DNA of 64,000 bases, from the NCBI GenBank assembly GCA_965198725.1, contig CBDAPX010000001.1, positions 248,001-312,000 of the forward strand. Reading direction: 5' to 3'. The stretch is from CBDAPX01 sp965198725. GTDB taxonomy: Bacteria > Pseudomonadota > Alphaproteobacteria > Rhodobacterales > Rhodobacteraceae. The number at the start of each line of letters is the position of its first letter. The stretch's first letter is position 1. Positions 16,839 to 25,272 of the stretch are shown in pieces. The position numbers were made by a program, and so were the translations under genes. The notes below the pieces were generated by a model. It searched no databases and was not told the origin of the DNA. It worked only from the letters and a program-made list of their open reading frames with translations.

Positions 16839-18684
16839 GTGTTTCCTCCGTTTTCCTAAACATAGCGGAGGACCACTTCAGTGGGGGAAGACCAATGGGG
16901 TCGAGCCGATCTGTAGAGTTCTCCAGATTGCCCCTTCGACGTTCTATAAACGCATTGCCATCGAGCGTGATCCCGACCGTGCCTCGGACCGGGCCAAGCG
17001 GGATGAGTTTCTGCGCAAAACGATGAAGGATGTTTGGGAGAAGAACCGTTCTGTCTATGGCGCACGCAAACTATGGCACGCGATGAAGCGCGAGAAGATT
17101 GATATTGCTCGCTGCACTGTAGAACGGTTGATGCGCCAGCTTAGCATTCAAGGCGTCCGGCGCGGAAAGAAGGTCAAAACCACCTGTGGTCAACCTGCGG
17201 ATCAATGCCCGCTGGACAAGGTCAATCGCCAGTTCAGGGCTTCAATGCCGAACGAACTGTGGGTGTCCGACTTTACGTTCGTCTCGACCTGGCGCGGGTT
17301 CGTCTATGTGGCGTTCGTCATTGATACCTTCGCGAACCGGATTGTGGGCTGGAAGGCATCAACAACGCAGGACACGCAGTTTGTCTTAGATGCGCTTGAA
17401 CAGGCGATCCACGCACGCAGACCCGCTGAGAAACTGATCCATCATTCAGATCGCGGCAGCCAATACGTGTCGATCAAGTACACAGAACGGTTGGCCGATG
17501 CTGGGCTGGAGCCATCCGTCGGCAGCGTTGGTGACAGCTATGACAATGCACTGGCTGAGACGATCATCGGCCTCTTCAAAACCGAAGTCATCAATCAACT
17601 AGGTCCGTGGAAGTCCAAGGATCAGGTCGAATGGGAAACCCTGCTATGGGTGGACTGGTTCAACAAAGAGCGCCTGCTTGAACCACTCGGGTACATCACG
17701 CCAATCGAAGCCGAGGAGAGATACGAAGAAGCCTTGAAGTCAGACAAAATCGCAGCTTGAAATACGAACTCAATAGTCTCCGCCAAAACTGGGGCGGTTC
17801 AGCCCGTGTTTTTGGAGCTGCGGCGCCGACCGATCAAAGAAGACGCGCGGTTGCAGGCCGAGGGCCGATTGGTGACCTTGTCACAAGGCGTGACGCATTA
17901 CGACTGGCTGGGACCGGAACGGGGACCAATTGCCGTCTGTGTCCACGGGCTGACCACGCCGTCTTACGTCTGGCGCGGCATTGGGTTTGGGCTGGCCGTC
18001 ATAGGCTATCGCGTGTTGATCTACGACCTCTATGGTCGAGGTTTTTCCGATCGCGTACGCGGCAGGCAAGATGCTGATTTCTTTGTCCGGCAGTTGGATG
18101 AATTGCTCGATAGTCAAAAAGTGGATCAACCCTTCTTGTTGTTCGGGTATTCCATGGGTGGCGCTATCGCGGCTGCTTTTGCTGACCGCAACCCTGAACG
18201 GATCGCCCACCTTTTTCTCATCGCCCCGGCGGGCATGGGCGCTCTGACCGGAAAGATCGTTCAGTTTATCAAAGACACGCCCGTGATCGGCGATTGGCTT
18301 ATGCTGGCACTTTATCCTTATCAACATCGCAAAGGGGTCAATGCGGAACGAGGTGTGCCCAGCACTGTGCCCAATATCCATGACCGTATGTTGGAAGAAC
18401 TTGGCAAGCGCGGCTTTGTCCCTGCCGTCCTCAGCAGCCTGCGGGGGCTCCTGGCTGCACCGCTCGAAGACGTTCATCGAGATATTCACGCAGCCGGCGT
18501 TCCGACAACCGCGATCTGGGGCCGCGACGATGATGTGATCCCGATCTCAGCCATGGGCACCTTGGCCAGCTGGAGCCGTAACACTCGTCACGAGGTTGTC
18601 GAGGGTGCAGGTCACGGCATACCCTATACCCATACGGCGCAGGTACTGGCCGTCGTCCGCGGCACTTTGGACCCAGAGGTCTGA

Positions 18685-19923
18685 TCAGGCCGGTTGCGCC
18701 GCAATCGGCTTTTCCCGGATCGGCAAATGGATCAATGCGCTAAAGGCACCCACGGCCACGCCGATCCACCAAACCAGCGTGTAATCCCCGAACCGGTCAT
18801 ACATCGCACCGCCCAGCCACACCCCGATGAACGACCCAAGCTGATGGCTGAGGAACACAAATCCATAAAGCGTGCCCATATAGCGCAGCCCATAGATATA
18901 GGCGACAAGACCAGAGGTGAGCGGGATCGTGGCCAGCCACAGCATGCCCATCGTGGCCGAGAAAATCAGAACGCTGGCAGGTGTGATCGGGAACATGATG
19001 AACATCCCGGCGATCAGGGTACGACCGGCATAGATCCCGGCCAGCAGGTATTTCTTGGAATACTTTTGCCCCAGCCACCCCGCTAAAAGAGTACCCGCGA
19101 TGTTCGCCAAACCGATGATCGATATCGCCAAGGCACCCAGCGTTGAGGTGCTGGAAATCCCGATGCCATCGAGGAATCCGCCCGGTGCGATCGGACCGCA
19201 CAGCTCGGTCACGAAAGCCGGAAAGTGCGACGTGATAAAGGCGACCTGATACCCGCAGCTGAAAAAGCCAAGGAAGATAAAGGTATAGGTCGGGTCGCGA
19301 AAAGCCCGGGTCAAAACCTTGCCCAGTGACTCTTCCAGCTCTGCTTTGCTGGCCATTGGCGCTGTCCGCATAAGCGGCAGGGCCAACAGGACGGCCACAA
19401 CCAACCCTGCAAAGATGAGATAGGTTGTTTGCCAGCTCACCACGCTCAGCAACCATTCTGCGGCAGGTGGACCGACGATCTGCCCCACACTGCCCGCCGC
19501 TGATGTCACCGCCAACGCCATGGATCGGTTTTCATCCGACGCGGCCCGGCCCACCATGGCCAGGATCACGCCGAACCCAGTCCCTGCAACGCCAAAACCC
19601 ACCATCCAGGCATAGGCCTGATGTGCAAAAGGCGTGACCGCATTCGCCGACAGGACAAGCCCCGCTGCATAAAGAAGCGCGCCCAAGATAATGGCCCGTT
19701 TGTCCCCGATCTTTTCCGCGATAGCCCCAAAGATCGGTTGCCCTATGCCCCATGCAAGGTTCTGGATCGCCAAAGCGAGCGAGAAGTCAGACCGCAACCA
19801 AACCAGATCTTCGGCAATCGGGATCTGGAACACCCCAAACGAGGCGCGCACGCCAAAGCTGACGATGATGATGATGCACCCGACGATCAGGACCGGGCTA
19901 AACAGGGACGCCGAACGAGACAT
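18685..19923 (-). CDS. MFS transporter
   Basis: A 412-residue major facilitator protein with twelve predicted membrane segments, starting at ATG 19923 (MSRSASLFSPVL; a GTG two codons upstream is the alternative). Features include RASFGVFQIPIAEDL after helix 1, AIAEKIGDKRAIILGALLY (motif A-like loop 2-3), GTGFGVILAMVGRAASDENR in helices 4-5 and a central loop around SKAELEESLGKVLTRAF. The second half has LAGWLGQKYSKKYLLAGIY. It resembles the monocarboxylate/oxalate-formate type of MFS. The substrate is unknown. It is convergent with the broken alpha/beta hydrolase gene, with no gap. Confidence 0.88.
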   Translation of the reverse strand: MSRSASLFSPVLIVGCIIIIVSFGVRASFGVFQIPIAEDLVWLRSDFSLALAIQNLAWGIGQPIFGAIAEKIGDKRAIILGALLYAAGLVLSANAVTPFAHQAYAWMVGFGVAGTGFGVILAMVGRAASDENRSMALAVTSAAGSVGQIVGPPAAEWLLSVVSWQTTYLIFAGLVVAVLLALPLMRTAPMASKAELEESLGKVLTRAFRDPTYTFIFLGFFSCGYQVAFITSHFPAFVTELCGPIAPGGFLDGIGISSTSTLGALAISIIGLANIAGTLLAGWLGQKYSKKYLLAGIYAGRTLIAGMFIMFPITPASVLIFSATMGMLWLATIPLTSGLVAYIYGLRYMGTLYGFVFLSHQLGSFIGVWLGGAMYDRFGDYTLVWWIGVAVGAFSALIHLPIREKPIAAQPA

Positions 19924-20063
19924 GGCCACACTTTCAAGAAATGATGCGGCAACCCTAACGGCTGTAAAGAAGCGGTCAATTCATCGATTGTGATGGCCCG
20001 CATTTACACCCGTTATGCGGCTTGGCTTTTCAACGTGGGATCAGGGCGTTAAGGCTGGGACCC

Positions 20064-21128
20064 ATGAACACCGTTATGGATGCATATACCGTACGCGTCG
20101 CGGCCGGAGACCTGACCGCAGATCCCGTGCAAGAGGCGGTCTTGCCAGAGTTTGAGCGGATCCGCACCGCGTTGATGACACCGGTTAAGCGCGGGTTCTT
20201 TCGCAAGGCTCCGGAACCACCCAAAGGGCTGTACCTGTGGGGTGGCGTCGGGCGTGGGAAATCGATGCTGATGGACATGTTTGTCGACACGCTCGGCGAC
20301 ATCCCTGCCCGCCGCGTGCATTTTCACGCTTTCATGCAAGAGATCCACGCCGCCATGCACGCCGCACGCCAAACCGGTGTGGATGATGCCATCGCCCCCG
20401 TCGCCGCCGATGTTGCCGCCTCGGTCCGGCTTTTGGCCTTTGATGAAATGCAGATTACCGACATCACCGACGCGATGATTGTCGGGCGTCTTTTCGAGGC
20501 TCTCTTTGACGCCGGTGTCGTGGTGGTGGTGACGTCCAACCGCATTCCGGATGACCTGTACAAGGACGGGTTGAACCGCCAGCTTTTCCTGCCGTTTATC
20601 GACCTGATCAAGGAAAAGATGACCGTCTGGGAAATGCGCAGCCCGACCGACTATCGGCAAAACCGGTTGGGCGGGATGCAGGTCTATTTCACCCCTATCG
20701 GCCCAGAGGCACGCCACGAAATCCGCGCGGTCTGGACCGACCTGACCGGTGGCGGCGACGCGGCACCCCTAATCCTGAAAGTCAAAGGCCGCGAAGTGGA
20801 ACTGCCCGCGTTTCGCAATGGGGTGGCGCGGGCCACCTTCTTTGACCTTTGCGCCAAACCCTTGGGCGCGGCGGATTACCTTGCCTTGGCCGAAGCGGTC
20901 AAGGTGCTGGTCCTCGAAGATATTCCAAACCTATCGCGCAGCAATTTCAACGAAGCCAAACGTTTCGTCACCCTGATCGACGCGCTTTACGAGGCGCGTG
21001 TACGTCTGATCTGTTCGGCCGCATCAGAGCCCGAAATGCTCTATCTCGAAGGGGAAGGCACCTTTGAATTCGAACGCACCGCCAGCCGCCTACGCGAAAT
21101 GCAGGCAGAGGATTGGGGCCAGGACTAG
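20064..21128 (+). CDS. zapE: Cell division protein ZapE / AFG1-like ATPase
   Basis: A 354-residue AAA-type P-loop ATPase. The start at 20064 is preceded by purine-rich GGCTGGGA and begins MNTVMDAYTVRVAAGDL. Walker A is LWGGVGRGKSMLMDMF near residue 60, the conserved RRVHFHAFMQEIHAAMH follows, Walker B is LLAFDEMQITDITDAM near 130 and sensor 1 is VVTSNRIPDDLYKDGLNR. The C-terminal part has FNEAKRFVTLIDALYEARV. In bacteria ZapE interacts with FtsZ under stress; the mitochondrial homologue handles respiratory subunits. Confidence 0.93.
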   Translation: MNTVMDAYTVRVAAGDLTADPVQEAVLPEFERIRTALMTPVKRGFFRKAPEPPKGLYLWGGVGRGKSMLMDMFVDTLGDIPARRVHFHAFMQEIHAAMHAARQTGVDDAIAPVAADVAASVRLLAFDEMQITDITDAMIVGRLFEALFDAGVVVVVTSNRIPDDLYKDGLNRQLFLPFIDLIKEKMTVWEMRSPTDYRQNRLGGMQVYFTPIGPEARHEIRAVWTDLTGGGDAAPLILKVKGREVELPAFRNGVARATFFDLCAKPLGAADYLALAEAVKVLVLEDIPNLSRSNFNEAKRFVTLIDALYEARVRLICSAASEPEMLYLEGEGTFEFERTASRLREMQAEDWGQD

Positions 21129-21131
21129 CTC

Positions 21132-21980
21132 CTAACGTTCGGTCCAGGCAAAAGCATTGCCCGACGGCGTTACCGTGCCAATCGATGGTAGAGGGAAATG
21201 ACTGCCCAACACCGTGGCCTTGGCCTCTACCGAAGCTTCCAACAACTTGACGCGCGAGCGGTGGGCTTGCTCCGGTGATTTGTCAAACGCCATGTTCCAA
21301 TGCGGGCACTGACATTGCACGGTCCCGTGGATTGCATCCCCGGTGATAATCGCATGACGCCCACCATCCGTGATCCGCACGGATACATGCCCATCCGTAT
21401 GTCCCGGCGTTGGCAACAAGCTCACGTAATCACCCAACTGATGATCCGCACCGACCAACTCGGCCTGTCCCGTCGCAATCACAGGCAAAACGCTTTCCGT
21501 ATAGACCGGGCTGCCCAGCCCCCGGTAATGCGCCTCATCCAAGGCCGGCATCAGGTAGCGCGCGTTTGGAAAGGTCGGAACCCAGCGGCCATCGATCAAC
21601 TGCGTGTTCCACCCCACGTGATCCGGATGCAAATGGGTGCACATGACGTAATCGATATCTGCGGGTGTGACGCCTGCAGCCGTTAGCCCGGCAAGGAACC
21701 GGCCATCGTTTCGCATATGCCAAGGCGCATGCGACGTGTTTGTTTTGTGGTTGCCGATACAGGCATCAACCAGGATCACATGGCGCGGCGTTTTCAACAG
21801 GAACCCTTGCACCGGAAAGGTCAGCATCCCGGTCCGCTCGCTGTATTGGCGCGGCGACACACGCTTGAACAGCTCAAAATCCTCCGGACTCATGCCCGGA
21901 AAAAAGTCCTGCGGCGCCATGAAATGCTCGACACTCTCCAGGATCCGCCAAATCTCCACGTCGCCGATACGCGTCAACAT
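21132..21980 (-). CDS. MBL-fold metallo-hydrolase
   Basis: A 282-residue metallo-beta-lactamase-fold protein. The dinuclear metal motif HxHxDH is THLHPDHVGWN near residue 110, a further His is in TPGHTDGHVSV near 190, Asp is in TGDAIHGTVQ, and the last His is in GSHFPLPSIG. The start at 21980 gives MLTRIGDVEIWRI; the frame extends 18 codons upstream without similarity. The type resembles quorum-quenching lactonases and other small-molecule hydrolases, but the substrate cannot be assigned. It is convergent with zapE. Confidence 0.86.
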   Translation of the reverse strand: MLTRIGDVEIWRILESVEHFMAPQDFFPGMSPEDFELFKRVSPRQYSERTGMLTFPVQGFLLKTPRHVILVDACIGNHKTNTSHAPWHMRNDGRFLAGLTAAGVTPADIDYVMCTHLHPDHVGWNTQLIDGRWVPTFPNARYLMPALDEAHYRGLGSPVYTESVLPVIATGQAELVGADHQLGDYVSLLPTPGHTDGHVSVRITDGGRHAIITGDAIHGTVQCQCPHWNMAFDKSPEQAHRSRVKLLEASVEAKATVLGSHFPLPSIGTVTPSGNAFAWTER

Positions 21981-22037
21981 CGTCGCCACTCCTCTGTTGC
22001 CTTTAACAGAGCGTAAACCGGGCCAACCGTGCAACCC

Positions 22038-22095
22038 GCTTCTTCTTTTCTTTGAAAATACTCCGGGGGGCGCCGAAGGCGCGGGGCAGAGCCCC
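22038..22095 (-). terminator. Roseobacter-type intergenic element with tandem hairpins after folC
   Basis: The sequence contains the group-common CTTTGAAAATACTCCGGGG. Two short hairpins follow it: GCGCC-GAA-GGCGC (22070-22082) and GGGGC-AGA-GCCCC (22083-22095), ending exactly at the folC stop codon. On the minus strand the hairpins are followed by a T-rich run (reverse of AAAATA... and AAGAAGAAG), consistent with termination of folC. A related CTCTTTTCAAATACTC is found after the TetR gene near 1895. Confidence 0.6.
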
Positions 22096-23370
22096 CTACC
22101 CGTTTTCCTGCAGAACGCGACCGGCGAGGTAGAGCGAGCCGCAAATCAAGACACGGGCCTGCGGGTCGCGCGCCAGAATGTCTTTCAACGCGGCCAAAAC
22201 CGTCTCGGCGGTCCCGGCGGGCAGTCCGACCGCTTCGGCTGCTGCAGCCGTTTCGCCAGCGGGCAGTGTGTTTTGCTCTCCCGGAATGGCCACCGCCGTC
22301 AGGCTGGCCGCCGGACCGGCAAGCGGTTTCAGGTAACCGGTCACTTCCTTTGTGTTCAGCATCCCGCAAATCAGATGCGTGGGTCTCGGGGGCAAACGGC
22401 CCAGCACCTCCGCCAGCGCGTCGCCGGCCGCCGCGTTGTGTCCACCATCCAGCCACAGCTCGGCACCTTCTGCGGCATCAACCAACGGACCATGACGCAG
22501 GCGCTGCATGCGCGCGGGCCATTCCGCCTCGGCCATCGCCGCCTCATAGGCGGCCTCGCCCAAATTGAGGTGCCGCAATCCTGCCAGTGCGGCCCCGGCA
22601 TTCTGCACCTGATGCGCACCGATCAACGCGGGCAAAGGCAGATCCAGCAAACCGGTTTCATCTTCAAACACCAACCGCCCGGCTTCTTCGCGCACATGCC
22701 AATGCTGGCCGTGACACAAAAGAGGTGCACCGACGCGGGCGGCTTGCGCTTCGATGACATCTTGCGCGGCATCCTGCTGTGGGCCGACCACACAAGGAAC
22801 TCCGCGCTTCAGGATACCGGCCTTTTCGAACGCGATCTTGGCAATTGTGTCGCCCAGGAACTGTTCGTGGTCCCGCGATACGGGCGTGATGACAGTCAGT
22901 GCCGGCTGGTCGATGACATTGGTGGCATCCAGACGCCCGCCTAGCCCCACCTCTAATAATGTGTAATCCGCCGGCGTCCGAGACATGGCCAGCAAAGCCG
23001 CCACCGTCGTGATCTCAAAATAGGTGATGTCGGCGCTGTCATTGGCAACGTAGCATTCGTCCAGAACATCGGTCAGCGCCGTTTCGGAAATCAGCGCGCC
23101 GGCCAGCCGGATGCGTTCATGAAACCGGGCAAGGTGGGGCGAGGTATAGGCATGGGCCGATAACCCGGCCCCCTCTATTCCCGCGCGCAACATGGCCTGC
23201 GTTGACCCTTTTCCATTCGTGCCGGCGATATGGATCACCGGCGGCAAATGGGTCTGAGGATTTTCCAGCGCTGACAGAAGGGACCAAACCCGGTCCAGCG
23301 TCAGGTCAATCACCTTGGGGTGCAGTGCCATCATCCGCTCGAGGATGCGGTCGGAACCTGGCGCGGTCAT
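22096..23370 (-). CDS. folC: Bifunctional folylpolyglutamate synthase / dihydrofolate synthase
   Basis: A 424-residue Mur-ligase-family enzyme adding glutamate to dihydropteroate and folates with ATP. The P-loop IHIAGTNGKGSTQAML is near residue 50, followed by the omega loop SPHLARFHERIRL and YFEITTVAALLAM. The central domain has LLEVGLGGRLDATNVI and ITPVSRDHEQFLGDT, and the C-terminal domain LWLDGGHNAAAG. The ATG overlaps the accD stop by four bases (ATGA), the standard accD-folC arrangement of proteobacteria. Confidence 0.95.
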   Translation of the reverse strand: MTAPGSDRILERMMALHPKVIDLTLDRVWSLLSALENPQTHLPPVIHIAGTNGKGSTQAMLRAGIEGAGLSAHAYTSPHLARFHERIRLAGALISETALTDVLDECYVANDSADITYFEITTVAALLAMSRTPADYTLLEVGLGGRLDATNVIDQPALTVITPVSRDHEQFLGDTIAKIAFEKAGILKRGVPCVVGPQQDAAQDVIEAQAARVGAPLLCHGQHWHVREEAGRLVFEDETGLLDLPLPALIGAHQVQNAGAALAGLRHLNLGEAAYEAAMAEAEWPARMQRLRHGPLVDAAEGAELWLDGGHNAAAGDALAEVLGRLPPRPTHLICGMLNTKEVTGYLKPLAGPAASLTAVAIPGEQNTLPAGETAAAAEAVGLPAGTAETVLAALKDILARDPQARVLICGSLYLAGRVLQENG

Positions 23371-24311
23371 TCCTTGGGGGCTTCCGCGTCTTCTGCCGGC
23401 GCAACCTCTGGTTCCGGTGCGGCTTCCGACACGGGCGGGGGCAGGTCGCCTTGCACAGCCTGTGGCAGACCCAACAGCATCCGGGTGATCGTAATCAGCT
23501 CTTCGCGCATCTGACCGCGTGGGGTCACACGGTCCAACATGCCGTGATCCAGCAGGTATTCGGCACGCTGGAACCCTTCGGGCAGTTTTTCACGGATGGT
23601 TTGTTCGATCACGCGCGGCCCGGCAAAACAAATCAACGCGTTGGGCTCAGCGATATGCACATCGCCCAGCATCGCATAGGATGCCGTCACGCCACCTGTT
23701 GTCGGATGGGTCAACACCACAATGTAAGGCAGCCCTGCTTCACGCAGCATTTGGACGGCCACTGTGGTGCGCGGCATTTGCATCAGGCTCAGAATGCCCT
23801 CCTGCATCCGGGCACCACCGGCAGCCGAAAACAGCACCAAGGGCCGGTTGAGCTTCACGGCCTCTTCGGCGGCGGCAATGATGGCATTGCCGACATACAT
23901 GCCCATCGATCCGCCCATGAAAGAGAAATCCTGCGCCGCCGCGATGATTGGGGTCCGGCCAATCTCACCCGCAGCGACCAGCATCGCCTCTTTTTCACCG
24001 GTGCCTTTTTGGGCCGCTTTCATCCGATCAGGATATTTTTTCTGATCCCGGAATTGCAGCGGGTTGGCCTTGGGTTCAGGCACGTCAACCTCGGTAAAGA
24101 TACCGCCGTCGAACAGCGCAATAAAACGATCCCGGGGTGTAATGCCCATGTGGTGGCCGCAATTTGTGCAGACGTTCAGATTGTCTTTCAGTTCGCGATG
24201 AAACAGCATCGTGCCGCATTCATCGCATTTGTGCCAAAGGTTTTCAGGCGTTTCGCGACGCGAGAAGATCGAGTTGATCCGCGGCCGGACATAGTTGGTG
24301 ATCCAGTTCAT
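23367..24311 (-). CDS. accD: Acetyl-CoA carboxylase carboxyltransferase subunit beta
   Basis: A 314-residue beta subunit of the carboxyltransferase that makes malonyl-CoA for fatty acid synthesis. The N-terminal C4 zinc finger is CDECGTMLFHRELKDNLNVC plus TNC. The crotonase-like core has FSFMGGSMGMYVGNAI, FSAAGGARMQEGILSLMQM and THPTTGGVTASYAMLGD. The start at 24311 gives MNWITNYVRP as in homologues; the open frame runs 34 codons further up. The C-terminal tail is rich in Pro, Glu and Ala. Confidence 0.96.
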   Translation of the reverse strand: MNWITNYVRPRINSIFSRRETPENLWHKCDECGTMLFHRELKDNLNVCTNCGHHMGITPRDRFIALFDGGIFTEVDVPEPKANPLQFRDQKKYPDRMKAAQKGTGEKEAMLVAAGEIGRTPIIAAAQDFSFMGGSMGMYVGNAIIAAAEEAVKLNRPLVLFSAAGGARMQEGILSLMQMPRTTVAVQMLREAGLPYIVVLTHPTTGGVTASYAMLGDVHIAEPNALICFAGPRVIEQTIREKLPEGFQRAEYLLDHGMLDRVTPRGQMREELITITRMLLGLPQAVQGDLPPPVSEAAPEPEVAPAEDAEAPKE

Positions 24312-24372
24312 TTGCGTGCCTTTTAAACCCCTTTGCGCTGCGTCACATAAGCGCCTGCGGCGAGAAATGCAA

Positions 24373-25272
24373 TCAACGTCGCAAGGCCAGGCGCGCGGCA
24401 AGCCAACTGACAAACATCACGCCGAAATCGACCGGCAGCTGTTGTTGGATTTCAGTAGCGTCATTCATCGAGAACGGCACGGTATAAAGCGCAAGCCCGT
24501 TCAAACTGTCGGGCAGGGATATGACCAGCAACGCGCCCACGTTGTTTGCAAAGTGAACGGCCATAGCTGGGCCCAGCGTTCCGGCACGCGCCGTCAGGTC
24601 GGCCATCAGGATACCAAATATCCCAGCCCAAGCCGCAATTGCGAGGGCGTTTTCCCCGGCCTGAACGGGCAAGTAGTGGCCCAGCGCAAACAAAGCAGAC
24701 GGTAGGATCATCCACACAAGTGGAGAGCGGAACCGCGCCGCCAATTGCTGTTGAACATAGCCGCGGAACAGGATCTCTTCGGCGCTGGTCTGTACCAGAA
24801 CAGCCATCAACGAAAACGGCAACAGCAACAGCCATCGGGACAGGTCCAGATTTGGCTGCAGATCCAGCGCATCACCATATGGCGGCAATACGGTCAGAGC
24901 GACACCTAACAGGACAAGCATTTTCAGAACCTGCCAGAATTGTCGAACCGTGTCTGGCAAATGGCCCAACACGGACCACGCGCCCCGTTGATGCAGCACG
25001 CGCGCCGCGACAAACACGCCGATGGTGACGAAACCGAAACTGCCCAAAAGGATCAGCATGGCCAATGGCGTGCCACCCTGCGTGTCCGCATTCGCGAACT
25101 CATCGAAATAGAGATCAGGTGCCGCTGAAAACAAAAGACCCTGTAGCGCCGCGTTCAGGCCCAGCACAACCATCGCGACCAGCACAACGCCCAAACCAAG
25201 CCGCCAAAGCTCCGACCGGGCGCGGGCCGCGCCGACCAATTGCTCATGCCAGGGATAGCGGAAATCAAGCAT
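24373..25272 (-). CDS. CPBP family intramembrane metalloprotease
   Basis: A 299-residue multi-spanning protein of the CAAX protease/bacteriocin-processing (Abi) family. Motif 1 is TSAEEILFRGYVQQQL (EExxxR) near residue 170, motif 2 contains His in SALFALGHYLPVQ, and motif 3 is AMAVHFANNVGALL with the His/Asn pair. About eight hydrophobic segments are visible. Its first codons overlap the 3' end of the upstream ABC-exporter-like gene by eight bases, so they are co-transcribed. The substrate is unknown. Confidence 0.87.
   Translation of the reverse strand: MLDFRYPWHEQLVGAARARSELWRLGLGVVLVAMVVLGLNAALQGLLFSAAPDLYFDEFANADTQGGTPLAMLILLGSFGFVTIGVFVAARVLHQRGAWSVLGHLPDTVRQFWQVLKMLVLLGVALTVLPPYGDALDLQPNLDLSRWLLLLPFSLMAVLVQTSAEEILFRGYVQQQLAARFRSPLVWMILPSALFALGHYLPVQAGENALAIAAWAGIFGILMADLTARAGTLGPAMAVHFANNVGALLVISLPDSLNGLALYTVPFSMNDATEIQQQLPVDFGVMFVSWLAARLALRR

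Larger units (their letters stand above)
15678..16894 (-). mobile_element. IS3-family (IS407-group-like) element, copy 2, nested
   Basis: A 1217-bp copy of the same element as copies 1 and 3, one base longer through an extra T near 16855. It is inserted in the orfB of the host IS, opposite in orientation, and flanked by a 4-bp target duplication atgg (15674-15677 and 16895-16898), the size expected for the IS407 group. It is the only copy in the window with an intact duplication, so it is the youngest undisturbed insertion. It fixes the element ends as TGATCAG... and ...AAGACCA. Confidence 0.95.
15640..17760 (+). pseudogene. IS3-group transposase OrfB interrupted by IS copy 2
   Basis: The first 38 bases (15640-15677, MIAFIKDHRGAH) are separated from the rest (16899-17760) by IS copy 2 and a duplicated atgg. 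Joining them gives exactly 300 codons in frame. The rve DDE core shows Asp in LWVSDFTFVSTW, Asp in IHHSDRGSQYVS and Glu in YDNALAETIIGLFKTE, and the end has GYITPIEAEERY. A long frame starting inside IS copy 2 (16801) reads through into this domain and could yield a hybrid protein of no expected function. Confidence 0.92.
15263..17801 (+). mobile_element. IS3-group insertion sequence (host of IS copy 2)
   Basis: Its ends are TGAAGCGCCCCTTGTTTG on the left and, as reverse complement of the right, TGAACCGCCCCAGTTTTG, imperfect inverted repeats of IS3-type elements. It is flanked by 3-bp direct repeats gcc (15260-15262 and 17802-17804). Without the inserted second element and its duplicated atgg it would be 1318 bp, normal for the family. 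It carries orfA and orfB on the plus strand. It disrupts the alpha/beta hydrolase gene and is itself disrupted within orfB by IS copy 2, so it cannot make its own transposase. Confidence 0.93.
15222..18684 (+). pseudogene. Alpha/beta hydrolase split by a nested pair of insertion sequences
   Basis: The gene begins with ATG at 15222, overlapping the upstream stop, and runs 41 bases (MIILIALIALIMV). It is then split by the IS at 15263-17801 and continues from 17805 to 18684. Removing the IS and one copy of its GCC target duplication restores an uninterrupted 306-codon frame. The protein has an N-terminal hydrophobic anchor, HGLTTPSYVW (oxyanion region), nucleophile elbow FGYSMGGAIA, acid in GRDDDVIP and His in EGAGHGIPY. 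The specific substrate is unknown. A GTG at 17806 could still start a product that lacks only the anchor, so residual function is possible. Confidence 0.88.

Noticed and set aside
16801..17760. Apparent 319-residue transposase starting inside IS copy 2
   Set aside because: A chimera created by insertion; the true OrfB start is at 15640 on the other side of IS copy 2.
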